Assembly (NCBI GenBank): GCA_009702325.1
Contig: WLID01000002.1
Coordinates: 172,073 to 236,072 of the forward strand
DNA: 64,000 nucleotides
Reading direction: 5' to 3'
Source: Actinomycetota bacterium
GTDB taxonomy: Bacteria > Actinomycetota > Thermoleophilia > Gaiellales > Gaiellaceae
The first letter of the stretch is position 1; every line of letters starts with the position of its first letter. Positions 43,391 to 51,781 of the stretch are shown piece by piece. Both the position numbers and the translations under genes were made by a program. The notes under the pieces are model-generated. The model did no database searches, was not told the DNA's origin, and saw nothing but the letters and a program-made list of their open reading frames with translations.

Positions 43391-44680
43391 CTACTTCTTC
43401 GTGCGCGCGACGCCGCAGGTGCCCGGCCCCGCGTAGGCGCTCGTGATCGCACTCTGCCAATCCTGATACCGCCCGATCGGCACGAGCTGGTCGGTCTTGT
43501 AGTTGTAGGTGAACGGTCGCGCCGCGCGGATTCCCATGTGGCAGTTCGAGGCGTACGAGATGTTCGGGGACAGGCCTGTATCGAGGTTCTTGATCGCCTC
43601 GAGGCCCTTCTTGACACCGGCACCCGTGTAGTCACCCTTCGCGTTCTTCAACGCCTGCACGATCGTCTGTGCCCCGATCCACCCAAGCAGCCAGCTGCTC
43701 TGCCCATACTCAGCGGCGCTGTAGCCGTACTTCTGGGCGATCGTTTGCGCAAGCTTGCCGTTCGCGTCTGACGCGAGATACGGCGGGGATACGCAGTTCA
43801 CGACCACGACGTTCTTGTTCGCGTTGTACGGCGTGCTCGAAAAGAGCAGAGGCTGCGCCGATCCGTGCGAGGTCGCGATCGGGACGTTCAGGTTGTACTG
43901 ATCGGCCGACTTCACAAACGCGATGCCACCCGACATCGAGTGATGGAGCAGCACGAACGCAACCTTGTTTGAGATCAGATCCTGCACCTGCGCCGCCGCA
44001 TCAGCGAGAGGGACAGGGAGCGACTCATGCACGGGCGTTCCGCCGAGAGCCTGAATGCGGGCTGAGATGTTCTGATCCCACTCTGTGCCTGACGCGACAT
44101 TCATTGACGCGACTCCGACCTTCAACCCGTTGAGATTCTTCAGCTTGAGATGTCGCATCTCGAAGGCGAGTGCAACGTCGCCCTGATCGGCGAGGTTGCA
44201 ATTGCCCTCAAACACCCAAGGCTGGAACGGATAGGTCGCCGCTTTGGCGGTGGCCTGGGTCATGAAACCAACAGTCTGCGTCTGCGTCAGCACCGGAACC
44301 ACGGCGCTCAAACCCGCGGCTTGGCCAAGCCCCATGATCACCGGAACGTGGTCGTCGTTGATCAGCGACTTGACGACGGAGAGTTCCGTCGTCGCGGAAT
44401 ACGCGTCGTCGCGTTCGAGCAGATTGAGCTTGTGACCGTCGACGCCGCCCGCGTCGTTCGTCATTCGGAAATAGGCCTCGATGGCATGCATGATTGGCGC
44501 CTGCGAGCTGGCCGACTGGCCGCTTTGGTCGCCGTCCCAACCGATGTTGATGTCCGTGGCGCGCGCCTGCGACTGGGCGGCCGCAACGGCCACCGCTGCT
44601 GCGACGAAGGCGCCCAGAATCACGGCTGCTAGACGCCTACGCACCACTTGCCTTGCCGAACGTGATCTCTGCTCGCGCAC
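43391..44680 (-). CDS. Periplasmic-type ligand-binding protein (branched-chain amino acid ABC family)
   Basis: 429 aa with N-terminal signal peptide after an arginine-rich start (VVRRRLAAVILGAFVAAAVA). The mature protein has the Leu/Ile/Val-binding (PBP type I) layout: ATDINIGWDGDQSGQSASSQ, MHAIEAYFRMTNDAGGVDGH, VVPVLTQTQTVGFMTQAT, and a long C-terminal lobe with AEYGQSSWLLGWIGAQTIVQ. No permease or ATPase genes lie adjacent. In this context it may bind a branched-chain amino acid or short acid that feeds the acyl-CoA genes. Start uncertain: GTG at 44680 (TAGTGT five bases before) or at 44647. Confidence 0.85.
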   Translation of the reverse strand: MREQRSRSARQVVRRRLAAVILGAFVAAAVAVAAAQSQARATDINIGWDGDQSGQSASSQAPIMHAIEAYFRMTNDAGGVDGHKLNLLERDDAYSATTELSVVKSLINDDHVPVIMGLGQAAGLSAVVPVLTQTQTVGFMTQATAKAATYPFQPWVFEGNCNLADQGDVALAFEMRHLKLKNLNGLKVGVASMNVASGTEWDQNISARIQALGGTPVHESLPVPLADAAAQVQDLISNKVAFVLLHHSMSGGIAFVKSADQYNLNVPIATSHGSAQPLLFSSTPYNANKNVVVVNCVSPPYLASDANGKLAQTIAQKYGYSAAEYGQSSWLLGWIGAQTIVQALKNAKGDYTGAGVKKGLEAIKNLDTGLSPNISYASNCHMGIRAARPFTYNYKTDQLVPIGRYQDWQSAITSAYAGPGTCGVARTKK

Positions 44681-44769
44681 CGATGACACTATGCCGCAGC
44701 TACACCGAAGACCGCACTCAAAATTCCGAGTGGTGGATACCTCGCGTGCCACCTTCGGCTCGATTCAAA

Positions 44770-44813
44770 CAATCAAACGTTCGATTGACGCCGCACGGAG
44801 TAGCTTGTAAAAG
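44770..44813 (+). promoter_or_regulatory. TetR gene promoter with operator C
   Basis: Palindrome CAATCAAACGTTCGATTG (44770-44787) overlaps a -35 TTGACG (44785-44790); 17 bases on is TAAAAG (44808-44813). It is the most symmetric of the four operator copies and would give autorepression of the TetR gene. Confidence 0.6.
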
Positions 44814-44900
44814 CAGGGGTTCACAGCGATCACCCGCGGCAAGGGATCAACCACGTTGCTCCCTTGTGCGGTCGGCCGGGACACCGACGGAGGGAACAGC

Positions 44901-45620
44901 GTGGGTACGGAGAGCGAATCCGGGGGGACGAGCAGGAGCCGTGCACGGCCGCCGCGACGCCGCCGTGAAGAGATTTTCGAGGCGGCAGCTGGCGTCTTTC
45001 ACGAGAAGGGTTATAAGGCCACTTCGATTCAGGACATCGCCGACGCAGTCGGGATCTTGAAGGGCAGCCTCTACTACTACATCACCTCGAAAGAGGATCT
45101 CCTGTTCGAGATCCTCCAGGGTGTTCATCGAGAGGGCCTCCAAAACTTGGAGCGCATTGAGGCGACCTCAGGTACCCCCATGCAGAAGATCCGTGCGTTC
45201 GCGACGCTCCACGTGCGGCACAACGCAGAGAACCTTGTGAAGATGGCTGTCTTCTTCCACGACTTTCGCTCGCTCTCTCCGGAGCGACAGCAGCTCATCG
45301 TCGCGGAACGGGATCTCTACGACCAGCATTTCCGGAATCTCCTGATCGCCGGTCAGAAGGATGGGAGCGTCTGCCCTGATCTCGATCCGAAGCTCACCGC
45401 AATCGAGATCTTCGGGATGATGAATTGGATCTACCACTGGTACCGCCCGACGGGCAGCCTCTCGATGGACGAGCTCGCGCAGACGATCGCCGACTTCGTC
45501 GTGGCCGGCCTCGCATGCGATCCTACGACCCACGCCCCCGGCCATCGGCGCGCCTTCGCCCCGATGCCAGACGTTCCGCCTCCGCGCCTCGATCCAACTG
45601 CCGACGAAACCGGCGACTAA
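44901..45620 (+). CDS. TetR-family transcriptional regulator (KstR2/FadR-like)
   Basis: 239 aa from GTG 44901, which has GGAGGG eight bases upstream. The helix-turn-helix is EEIFEAAAGVFHEKGYKATS, IQDIADAVGILKGSLYYYIT and SKEDLLFEIL (residues about 22-70), typical of TetR proteins that sense acyl-CoA or steroid-CoA intermediates. The C-terminal ligand domain contains HVRHNAENLVKMAVFFHDFR. A palindrome at its promoter recurs at three acyl-CoA catabolic promoters, so it is probably their repressor, released by an acyl-CoA. Confidence 0.9.
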   Translation: MGTESESGGTSRSRARPPRRRREEIFEAAAGVFHEKGYKATSIQDIADAVGILKGSLYYYITSKEDLLFEILQGVHREGLQNLERIEATSGTPMQKIRAFATLHVRHNAENLVKMAVFFHDFRSLSPERQQLIVAERDLYDQHFRNLLIAGQKDGSVCPDLDPKLTAIEIFGMMNWIYHWYRPTGSLSMDELAQTIADFVVAGLACDPTTHAPGHRRAFAPMPDVPPPRLDPTADETGD

Positions 45621-45638
45621 ACCTGCAAGGGAAGCCGC

Positions 45639-46439
45639 TTAGGCAGCTGACACGTTCACGCGCACCGAGAGTGTCTCTTCTCCTGTTCCCTTGAAGACAC
45701 CTCGTGTGGGCGGCACATCGGCGTAGTCGCGGCCCACGGCAAGCCGCACATACGACTCTGTCTGTTCGCCGCCATGTGTTGGGTCGAGCGAGATCCACCC
45801 ACGGTCTGGGTCGTAGACGTCAACCCACGCGTGTGACGCGCCATGCTCGTCGGCCAACGCATCGTCGTAGAGGTAGCCCGACACGTACCGAGCAGGAATC
45901 CCGTCGGCTCGACAGGCCGAGATCAGCACATGCGCGAAGTCCTGACACACACCACGCCCAAGTCGCAGAACTTCAGGCGACGGGGTCTGCACCGACGTTG
46001 CGCCCTTTTCGTAGACCAGGGTTTCGCGCACAGCCTGCATCAACGCGGTCGCCCGCTCAGCGTTCGTCCCGTCAATCGCAGCGCCAGCAACGAACGCACG
46101 CACGTGTTCATCGAGCACGGCGTACTCCGTGGGCTGCAAGTAGTCGTAAAACTCGAGCGGCGATGGCTGAGCCGTTGAAAGAAACGGCGAAGTGATTACC
46201 TCGCTCGTGGCGGTCACTGTGAGCTGCTCGTGCGGCTCAAGGATGTCGAAGTGTCCCACCCCGTTTCCGAGGTGATCGACGAACTCGTGGACTCGCACCC
46301 CAGCCGGTTCCGTTTGCAAGCGGAACGAGGCGCGCCGCTGCCCGTCGACATCAAGCGGTCGCAACCGCAGCTCGGTATAGGCCTCGACGATCGGAGCCGA
46401 GTAGGTGAAGGTCGTCGTATGTTCGACTCGAAGCCACAT
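45639..46439 (-). CDS. Transglutaminase-like cysteine protease domain protein
   Basis: 266 aa. N-terminal beta domain (MWLRVEHTTTFTYSAPIVEA) and transglutaminase core with catalytic Cys in GRGVCQDFAHVLISACRADG (about residue 165), His in ASHAWVDVYDPDRGW (about 205) and Asp in LDPTHG. This family (SMART TGc) usually sits with alpha-E and circularly permuted ATP-grasp genes in an operon thought to make or hydrolyse a peptide; here those partners are broken remnants just upstream, so the complex is probably lost or this gene is now independent. Confidence 0.9.
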   Translation of the reverse strand: MWLRVEHTTTFTYSAPIVEAYTELRLRPLDVDGQRRASFRLQTEPAGVRVHEFVDHLGNGVGHFDILEPHEQLTVTATSEVITSPFLSTAQPSPLEFYDYLQPTEYAVLDEHVRAFVAGAAIDGTNAERATALMQAVRETLVYEKGATSVQTPSPEVLRLGRGVCQDFAHVLISACRADGIPARYVSGYLYDDALADEHGASHAWVDVYDPDRGWISLDPTHGGEQTESYVRLAVGRDYADVPPTRGVFKGTGEETLSVRVNVSAA

Positions 46440-46441
46440 AG

Positions 46442-46970
46442 CTATTGCTGCTGCTGAGCCTGCGCGTAAGCGCCGGCGACGATGACGCGGGTTGTGAAGT
46501 AGGTGTTCTCGATCTCGCTGCTCGCATCAGCGATCGCCCCAAGCACGCGGTGGAGCAGCCCGCGCGCACCTTCACCGGAGAGTGACGAGGTATCGAGAAA
46601 CGAGAGCTCAGATGCGAGCCGCCCGATCGCGCGCTCGGCTCGGTCAGAGCTACCGGCGATCGCACTGAGCGACCCCAAGCAGGCGTTCAGGCAGAAGAGC
46701 ACCGAACGCGGGCAGGCCTCGTCAAGCAGCAAGAACTCGAGCACGCGCTCTGCACGAAGCACGGGATTCTCGGCTTTGCGGAACGCCTCAAACGCCCCGC
46801 ACGACTTGACCAGCGCGGTCAAGCCGACGGTCTCCTCGCGTGACTCGGCGAGGTACATAGACGCCGACGGGTATTGCACGTCGAGGATGCGTGCAATCAC
46901 GTCGGCACGTTCAAGGTGACATCCGAGCTTCAAGAACTCGTACGCCTCACCACGCGAGAGCGTCGGTCGT
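46442..46970 (-). pseudogene. Alpha-E domain protein, C-terminal half only
   Basis: The open frame carries the second half of an alpha-E domain: LSRGEAYEFLKLGCHLERAD, VIARILDVQYPSASMYLAES, CGAFEAFRKAENPVLRAERV, LEFLLLDEACPRSVLFCLNA, ending AQAQQQQ. Alpha-E proteins are about 300 aa and begin with a YWxxRYxERAE repeat that is missing; only about 175 residues remain. At about 46960 the frame changes sense to unrelated sequence, so the start is gone. It lies two bases upstream of the transglutaminase gene. Confidence 0.75.
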
Positions 46971-47114
46971 GAGAAGCGAAAGCTGGGCGTGGAGTGGCTC
47001 GTAAAACGGCCGCACCGTTCCCGCAGCATCGAACATCTCATCGAAGAAGCCGACGTGGTCGTAGCGCTCACGAAGGAGTGTGGCGCTGACGGATGGGTGT
47101 GAAAGTTCGGGTAT
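46947..47114 (-). pseudogene. N-terminal remnant of circularly permuted ATP-grasp protein
   Basis: In a different frame from the alpha-E remnant the minus strand reads HPSVSATLLRERYDHVGFFD, EMFDAAGTVRPFYEPLHAQL and SLLTTDALAW then stop. YDEMFDAxGxxRPxY is the N-terminal signature of circularly permuted type 2 ATP-grasp proteins. The expected ATG at the start of a PELSHPSVS-like sequence appears as ATA (47112-47114). A deletion of roughly 1.5 kb has fused the first 50 codons of this gene to the second half of the alpha-E gene. Confidence 0.65.
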
Positions 47115-47202
47115 GGGAAGAGGGTTCGATCACCGAGCCCCTTCGCCCGCTACGACAAGCACCGCAGCCCGCCGACTGGGGTGATTCTCGCAGATCGGCA
47201 CT

Positions 47203-47226
47203 CCCGCTGCGGCAATCGGCAGCGGG
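47203..47226 (-). terminator. Hairpin after etfA
   Basis: CCCGCTGC / GCAGCGGG, eight perfect pairs with an eight-base loop, 13 bases downstream of the etfA stop. No U-tract follows. Confidence 0.4.
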
Positions 47227-47238
47227 TGGTGACGCGCG

Positions 47239-48195
47239 TTAGCCGCGAGCGCGCAGCAGTTCGATCAGCTTGGGCACGACGGTGTGCAGGTCGCCGACGA
47301 CCCCAAGATCGGAGTAGTCAAAGATCGGCGCGTGAGCGTCCTTGTTGATCGACACGATCGTTCCGGAGCCTTGCATGCCGACCTTGTGCTGGATCGCGCC
47401 CGAAATGCCAAGCCCGATGTAGAGCTTTGGCGTGATCGTCTTACCGGTCTGACCAACCTGTGACGCGTACGGGTACCAGCCCGCATCAACGACCGCGCGC
47501 GTCGAGGCGACCGCGCCGCCGAGAACCTCAGCGAGCTCCTCGGCAAGCTTGAAGTGCTCCGCCGCGCCCAGCCCGCGGCCGCCCGCGACGATGATCTCGG
47601 CGTCTTCGATCGACGGCCCTGCCTGCTCGGCGCGATCCTGACTCACGAGCACCGCAGCGGTTGAGAAGTCTTGGAGTTCGATCGCAGCGTTCTCGACCTG
47701 AGCCGAACCGCCTGTCTCCTCGGCCGCATACGTGCCGGCACGAACGATGCCGATGCGGGGAGCGCCCTTCCAGGCAACCTCCACATAGACCGAGTCGCCG
47801 AGAGCCGCGCGCGTGCCGATCAGCTCACCGCCGCGCTCCTCGACACCCGCGAGATCCCAGTTGACCCCCGCCTCAAGCCGTGCGGCGAGACCCGCAGCAA
47901 GGTCGGATGCAAGCACCGACTGGGCAAACAGAATGTTGTCGAAACTCTGCGCGGTCACAAGACCGGCGATCACATCGACGCGGGGCTGCGGCAGAGCCGA
48001 CGCAAGACGCGGATCGTCAGCGACGTACACGATCTGCGCGCCGTAGGCACCGGCCCCTGCAGCCACACCAGCAACGCCAGAGCCGATCACGACCCCAGCA
48101 ACCTCGCCGCCAAGCTTCGCGGCCCGAGAGAGCACACCAAGGGAGCCCGCCTGAAGCACACCGTCAACCGACTCAAGGAACACGAGCGTCTTCAC
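47239..48195 (-). CDS. etfA: Electron transfer flavoprotein alpha subunit
   Basis: 318 aa. C-terminal FAD domain with VGQTGKTITPKLYIGLGISG (about residue 240), AIQHKVGMQGS and IFDYSDLGVVGDLHTVVPKL. Receives electrons from acyl-CoA dehydrogenases and passes them to ETF-QO, encoded at 37.4 kb. Four-base overlap with etfB upstream. Confidence 0.96.
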   Translation of the reverse strand: MKTLVFLESVDGVLQAGSLGVLSRAAKLGGEVAGVVIGSGVAGVAAGAGAYGAQIVYVADDPRLASALPQPRVDVIAGLVTAQSFDNILFAQSVLASDLAAGLAARLEAGVNWDLAGVEERGGELIGTRAALGDSVYVEVAWKGAPRIGIVRAGTYAAEETGGSAQVENAAIELQDFSTAAVLVSQDRAEQAGPSIEDAEIIVAGGRGLGAAEHFKLAEELAEVLGGAVASTRAVVDAGWYPYASQVGQTGKTITPKLYIGLGISGAIQHKVGMQGSGTIVSINKDAHAPIFDYSDLGVVGDLHTVVPKLIELLRARG

Positions 48196-48971
48196 AGCAG
48201 CTTCTTCTCCTCAAGGAACGCGACAATCGCCGCGGCCGCGGAACCGTCATCCTCAATCTTCTTCGAGTCGCCCCGAGGCGGAGGCGGCGAAAGCGTCATC
48301 ACGGTTGTCCTCGAGCCAGCCTCACCAGCGCGAGTCGCGTCTGCACCGATGTCGGAGAGCGACACGACGTCCTGTGGCTTCTTCTTCGCACCCATGATCC
48401 CCTTGAGCGACGGGTATCGCGGCTCGTTGATCGCATCCGTCACCGCAACAACAGCAGGTAGTGGAGCCTGAATCGTGTCGTATCCGTTCTCGGTCTGGCG
48501 CTTGCCGGTGATCGTCGAATCCGAGACCGTCAGCTCCGCAACCTGCGAGATCAAGGGCCGGCGAAGCCGATCAGCAACGGCGGCCCACAGCACGGCTCCA
48601 TCCGAATCGGAGCCCTGCTGGCCAAACAACACGAGGTCGGCATCTTCGCGCTCAAGCGCCTTCGCCAACGCATACGACGTCGCAACCAGATCGGAGCCGA
48701 TCGCTGCCTCGTCGCTCACGAGCACGACACGGTCGGCCCCCATCGCAAGCCCCTTACGGAGCGCATCGAGTGCCTTCTCCGGACCAAGCGAAACAAGGAC
48801 GACCTCACCCTCACCGCTCGTCTCATTCAGCCGCAGCGCTTCTTCGATCGCGTTGGCGTCGTAGGGGTTCAACACCGCGTCGGCCGATCGATCAAGCCGC
48901 TTCGTGCCGCTCTCGATCGTCCGGGCCGATCCGGCGTCAGGGACGCTCTTCACACACACAGCGATACGCAC
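48192..48971 (-). CDS. etfB: Electron transfer flavoprotein beta subunit
   Basis: 259 aa. MRIAVCVKSVPDAGSARTIE at the N-terminus, the NPYDANAIEEAL helix (about residue 46) and adenine-nucleotide-binding loop VLFGQQGSDSDGAVLWAAVA (about 120). Start GTG at 48971 is fixed by TACGCT six bases upstream; the longer reading to 49007 includes the operator. First gene of the etfBA operon, under operator D. Confidence 0.95.
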   Translation of the reverse strand: MRIAVCVKSVPDAGSARTIESGTKRLDRSADAVLNPYDANAIEEALRLNETSGEGEVVLVSLGPEKALDALRKGLAMGADRVVLVSDEAAIGSDLVATSYALAKALEREDADLVLFGQQGSDSDGAVLWAAVADRLRRPLISQVAELTVSDSTITGKRQTENGYDTIQAPLPAVVAVTDAINEPRYPSLKGIMGAKKKPQDVVSLSDIGADATRAGEAGSRTTVMTLSPPPPRGDSKKIEDDGSAAAAIVAFLEEKKLL

Positions 48972-48977
48972 GGGCGG

Positions 48978-49003
48978 AGCGTATTCAACCAAACGGTTGG
49001 TGT
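48978..49003 (-). promoter_or_regulatory. etfBA promoter with operator D
   Basis: -10 TACGCT (48983-48978), six bases from the GTG, with the palindrome AACCAAACGGTTGGTGT (48987-49003 on the plus strand) three bases upstream. It lies between etfB and the divergent acyltransferase gene and could affect both. Confidence 0.6.
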
Positions 49004-49032
49004 GCAACCGGAACCGATGCCGGAGCCGCCGC

Positions 49033-49038
49033 TAGGGT
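49033..49038 (+). promoter_or_regulatory. -10 element for the acyltransferase gene
   Basis: TAGGGT, seven bases before the ATG at 49046. Confidence 0.5.
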
Positions 49039-49045
49039 GCACCCG

Positions 49046-51064
49046 ATGAGCGGAGACCGTCGGCGGCTCGACATCCAAGGCCTTCGCGGCATCGCCGTGC
49101 TCCTCGTCGTCCTCTACCACGCCGGATTGCATGTACCTGGCGGATTCTCCGGCGTCGACGTGTTCTTTGTGATCTCGGGGTTCGTGATCACCGCGACGTT
49201 GCTCACCGATCTTGAATCGCTCGGGCGGATCCGACTCGGCCGGTTCTACGGAAGGCGGATCAAGCGGCTCCTCCCCGCCCTTGCAGTGATGGTGGTCGTG
49301 GTCGACCTGCTCGCACTCGTCGCGAACCCGGTCGCGTCGCTCCACGCCTCTGCAATCACGGGGCTCACCACATCCTTCTTCGCGGCCAACGCCCAGCTCT
49401 ACCTGCTTGGCAACGGGTACTTCGACTTCAAGGCAACGATCGATCCGTTCCTCCACACGTGGTCGCTCGCTGTGGAGGAGCAGTTCTACTTCGTCTTCCC
49501 CGCCGCGATCGCGGTCGCCTGGGGCGTAGGCCGGCGACGTCTCTCCTCACCCAACGTCGCCGGAATCGTGGTGGCGGCGATCACGGTCGCGTCGTTCGCG
49601 CTCGCGGTTGAACTCTCGGCGGGCCACCTGCTCACCGACGCCCATCGTCCGCAGCAGTTTGCGTTCTACAGCTCCCTCACTCGCGCCTGGGAGTTCGGCG
49701 TGGGTGCTCTGCTCGCCTTTGCCCGCGTCGCGATCGCACGGATCCCCGGTCGGGCGGCATCGGTGCTCTCGCTGGCCGGAGCGGCTGCCGTGATCTACGG
49801 CGCGTTTCACCTGAAGACCGGCACGCCTCCGAGCTACGTCACGCTCTACCCGGTGCTCGGTTCCGCAGCGATGATCGCTGCGGGTGTCGGGGGCGTCGCC
49901 CGCTCGCCGGTCAACACGGGACTCTCTACCGCTCCGCTGCGCTGGATCGGTGACCGCTCGTACAGCTGGTACCTCTGGCACTGGCCCTTCGTTGTTTTTG
50001 CAACCGCACTTTTCCCTGGCATCGGCATCGCCCCACCGCTCGCGGCCGCTCTCGCACTTCTACCTGCAGCCCTCTCGTACACCTGGGTTGAGAACCCGAT
50101 CCGCCGCTCGTCCTCGATCGCCGGTCGACGGATCGCAACCCTCGCGTTCGCATGCATCGCCGTGCCGGCGGTGTTCTCGCTGATGCTTCTCGGCGCGAAC
50201 AGCCTGCTTTCCCGCACCCATGGTGTTTCACAGTGGCGTGCGTCCCAGACACCGCACGTCGACGTCGTCAACGGCTGCCATGACAACGTTCCCCTCGGCG
50301 CCGATACCCCCACCACCTGCACCTGGCACGTTCCAGCCTCGCGCGGCACCGTGGTGCTCGTCGGCGACTCAAACGCGAGTCAGTTCTCCGAAGCTGTCAT
50401 CGATGCTTCGCAACGACAGAAGCTGAACGTCACAGACTCGACCTTCTACAGCTGCCCTTTCGTGCTGATCCGCGTGATCAACGACTCGGGTGCCGAGAAG
50501 CCATGCACCGACTTCGTTCAACAGTCGTTGCGGTGGATCGAGAAGACCCGCCCGAACCTCGTCGTGATTGCCGCCCGCACCGACCGCTACATCGAAACGT
50601 CTTCGGGACCCGGCCGCTACAGCTTCGGGCTGTACGGAGGGCAGCCAACCTATGACCGCGGCGAGAAGGCACGCCTGTACACGGTCGGGCTGAGCGCGGT
50701 GCTTCGCCGCCTCGACGCCGCAGGCATTCCATCGATCGTGGTGATTCCGATCCCGCGTATCCCGACCCAAGTTGCAACCTGCGCGATGGTCTTGGCGGTC
50801 ACCAACAACTGCGCTCAGTCGGTATCGCGCGCCTCATCCGACCGTGAGCTCGCCGTCGCACATGCCGCACTCGCAGCGGCGGTCTCGCAGTCAAAGCTCG
50901 GTCACCTACTCGATGTCACAGAGGTCTTCTGCTCTGCCACACGTTGCTCCGGCACCGCAGGTGGCCTGTTGCTCTACCGCGACGACGAACACCTCACAAC
51001 GACCGGTTCATTGAAGACAACGGAGGCGTTCTTCAAGGCCTTCATCGCCAACACCCGCCCGTAA
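49046..51064 (+). CDS. Acyltransferase 3 (OafA-type) with SGNH esterase-like domain
   Basis: 672 aa. Residues 1-375 are a ten-segment acyltransferase-3 membrane domain with LDIQGLRGIAVLLVVLYHAG (catalytic His near residue 26) and GGFSGVDVFFVISGFVITAT. The C-terminal extracytoplasmic SGNH domain has VLVGDSNASQFSEAVID (about residue 435) and YRDDEHLTTTGSL (about 640). Such two-domain proteins O-acetylate cell-wall or exopolysaccharide sugars. Divergent from etfB. Confidence 0.92.
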   Translation: MSGDRRRLDIQGLRGIAVLLVVLYHAGLHVPGGFSGVDVFFVISGFVITATLLTDLESLGRIRLGRFYGRRIKRLLPALAVMVVVVDLLALVANPVASLHASAITGLTTSFFAANAQLYLLGNGYFDFKATIDPFLHTWSLAVEEQFYFVFPAAIAVAWGVGRRRLSSPNVAGIVVAAITVASFALAVELSAGHLLTDAHRPQQFAFYSSLTRAWEFGVGALLAFARVAIARIPGRAASVLSLAGAAAVIYGAFHLKTGTPPSYVTLYPVLGSAAMIAAGVGGVARSPVNTGLSTAPLRWIGDRSYSWYLWHWPFVVFATALFPGIGIAPPLAAALALLPAALSYTWVENPIRRSSSIAGRRIATLAFACIAVPAVFSLMLLGANSLLSRTHGVSQWRASQTPHVDVVNGCHDNVPLGADTPTTCTWHVPASRGTVVLVGDSNASQFSEAVIDASQRQKLNVTDSTFYSCPFVLIRVINDSGAEKPCTDFVQQSLRWIEKTRPNLVVIAARTDRYIETSSGPGRYSFGLYGGQPTYDRGEKARLYTVGLSAVLRRLDAAGIPSIVVIPIPRIPTQVATCAMVLAVTNNCAQSVSRASSDRELAVAHAALAAAVSQSKLGHLLDVTEVFCSATRCSGTAGGLLLYRDDEHLTTTGSLKTTEAFFKAFIANTRP

Positions 51065-51212
51065 CAGGGCTGCGGGACGCGACATTCGCGTCCAGGCCCG
51101 CGAGCTTGCTGTCCACCAGCACAACGATCCCAACATCCGGCGTGTGTCTCGGTGGCATCAACCCTGAACAGCGCTCAGGAATCTCACGGCCCTATGAGGC
51201 CCGCAGGGCGGC
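51065..51212. other. Intergenic spacer without recognised feature
   Basis: 148 bases between the acyltransferase stop and the remnant at 51213. No coding sense, hairpin or promoter could be supported. Confidence 0.5.
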
Positions 51213-51395
51213 CTAGTAGTCGTGGTGCGAGATGTCGTTCTGCGCGCGCTGAATTGATGCAAGCGCATACCCGTGCGAATTGACACCCTGGAGCGTGATC
51301 CAGACGGGCGCGATCGGCGCGCAGAAGGATGGCTGCTTCGCTGTCGGCGTCACGACGATCTGGGTTGGCTCATCGACGCCACCCTGGATCACGCG
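51213..51395 (-). pseudogene. C-terminal remnant of an unknown protein
   Basis: The minus strand reads VIQGGVDEPTQIVVTPTAKQ, then PSFCAPIAPVWITLQGVNSH and GYALASIQRAQNDISHHDY, stop. Composition and codon use look like real coding sequence, but there is no start codon with sense upstream: at about 51390 it meets the plus-strand lysyl oxidase fragment head to head. It appears to be the 3' end of a gene whose 5' end was deleted. Family not recognised. Confidence 0.5.
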
Positions 51396-51781
51396 ATGCG
51401 TCCGGTGGGTTGCTCGCCCGCGACACGAAGGCGGGCTACTGCCTCGGGGATCGCACGAAACTCGGGACGCCTGCGGGCGCCGCGGTCTACACCTCACAGT
51501 GCGGACGCGGGAATCCCAACTTGCTGAAGCTCATTGAGGGCGTGTCGGTCGGCTGGGCCGACCCGTACGCGATCGGACTTCCCGGGCAGTCGTTCACCCT
51601 AACCGGACTCCCTGCCGGGACATACACGCTCGTCAATCGCGTCAACGACGAAACCCTCTACCTCGAGTCGCACTACAGCAACAACGTCGGTTCGGCGCAG
51701 ATCACGCTCGCGTGGCCCGACGGTACGGGTGGCAAGCCGACGGTCACCGTCGTCAAGACCTGTCTCGCTGAACGCTGCTAG
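51389..51781 (+). pseudogene. C-terminal remnant of a lysyl oxidase-like protein
   Basis: Plus-strand sense begins at about DASGGLLARDTKAGYCLGDR and continues IEGVSVGWADPYAIGLPGQS, FTLTGLPAGTYTLVNRVNDE, TLYLESHYSNNVGSAQITLA, ending VVKTCLAERC. This is the C-terminal third of the bacterial lysyl oxidase domain (CxxD, GxSxGWxDxY, LPGQ, NNV). The upstream copper-binding HxH region and signal peptide are absent; the frame before 51389 has no sense. It stops in a CTAG tetramer shared with the convergent regulator gene. Confidence 0.65.
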
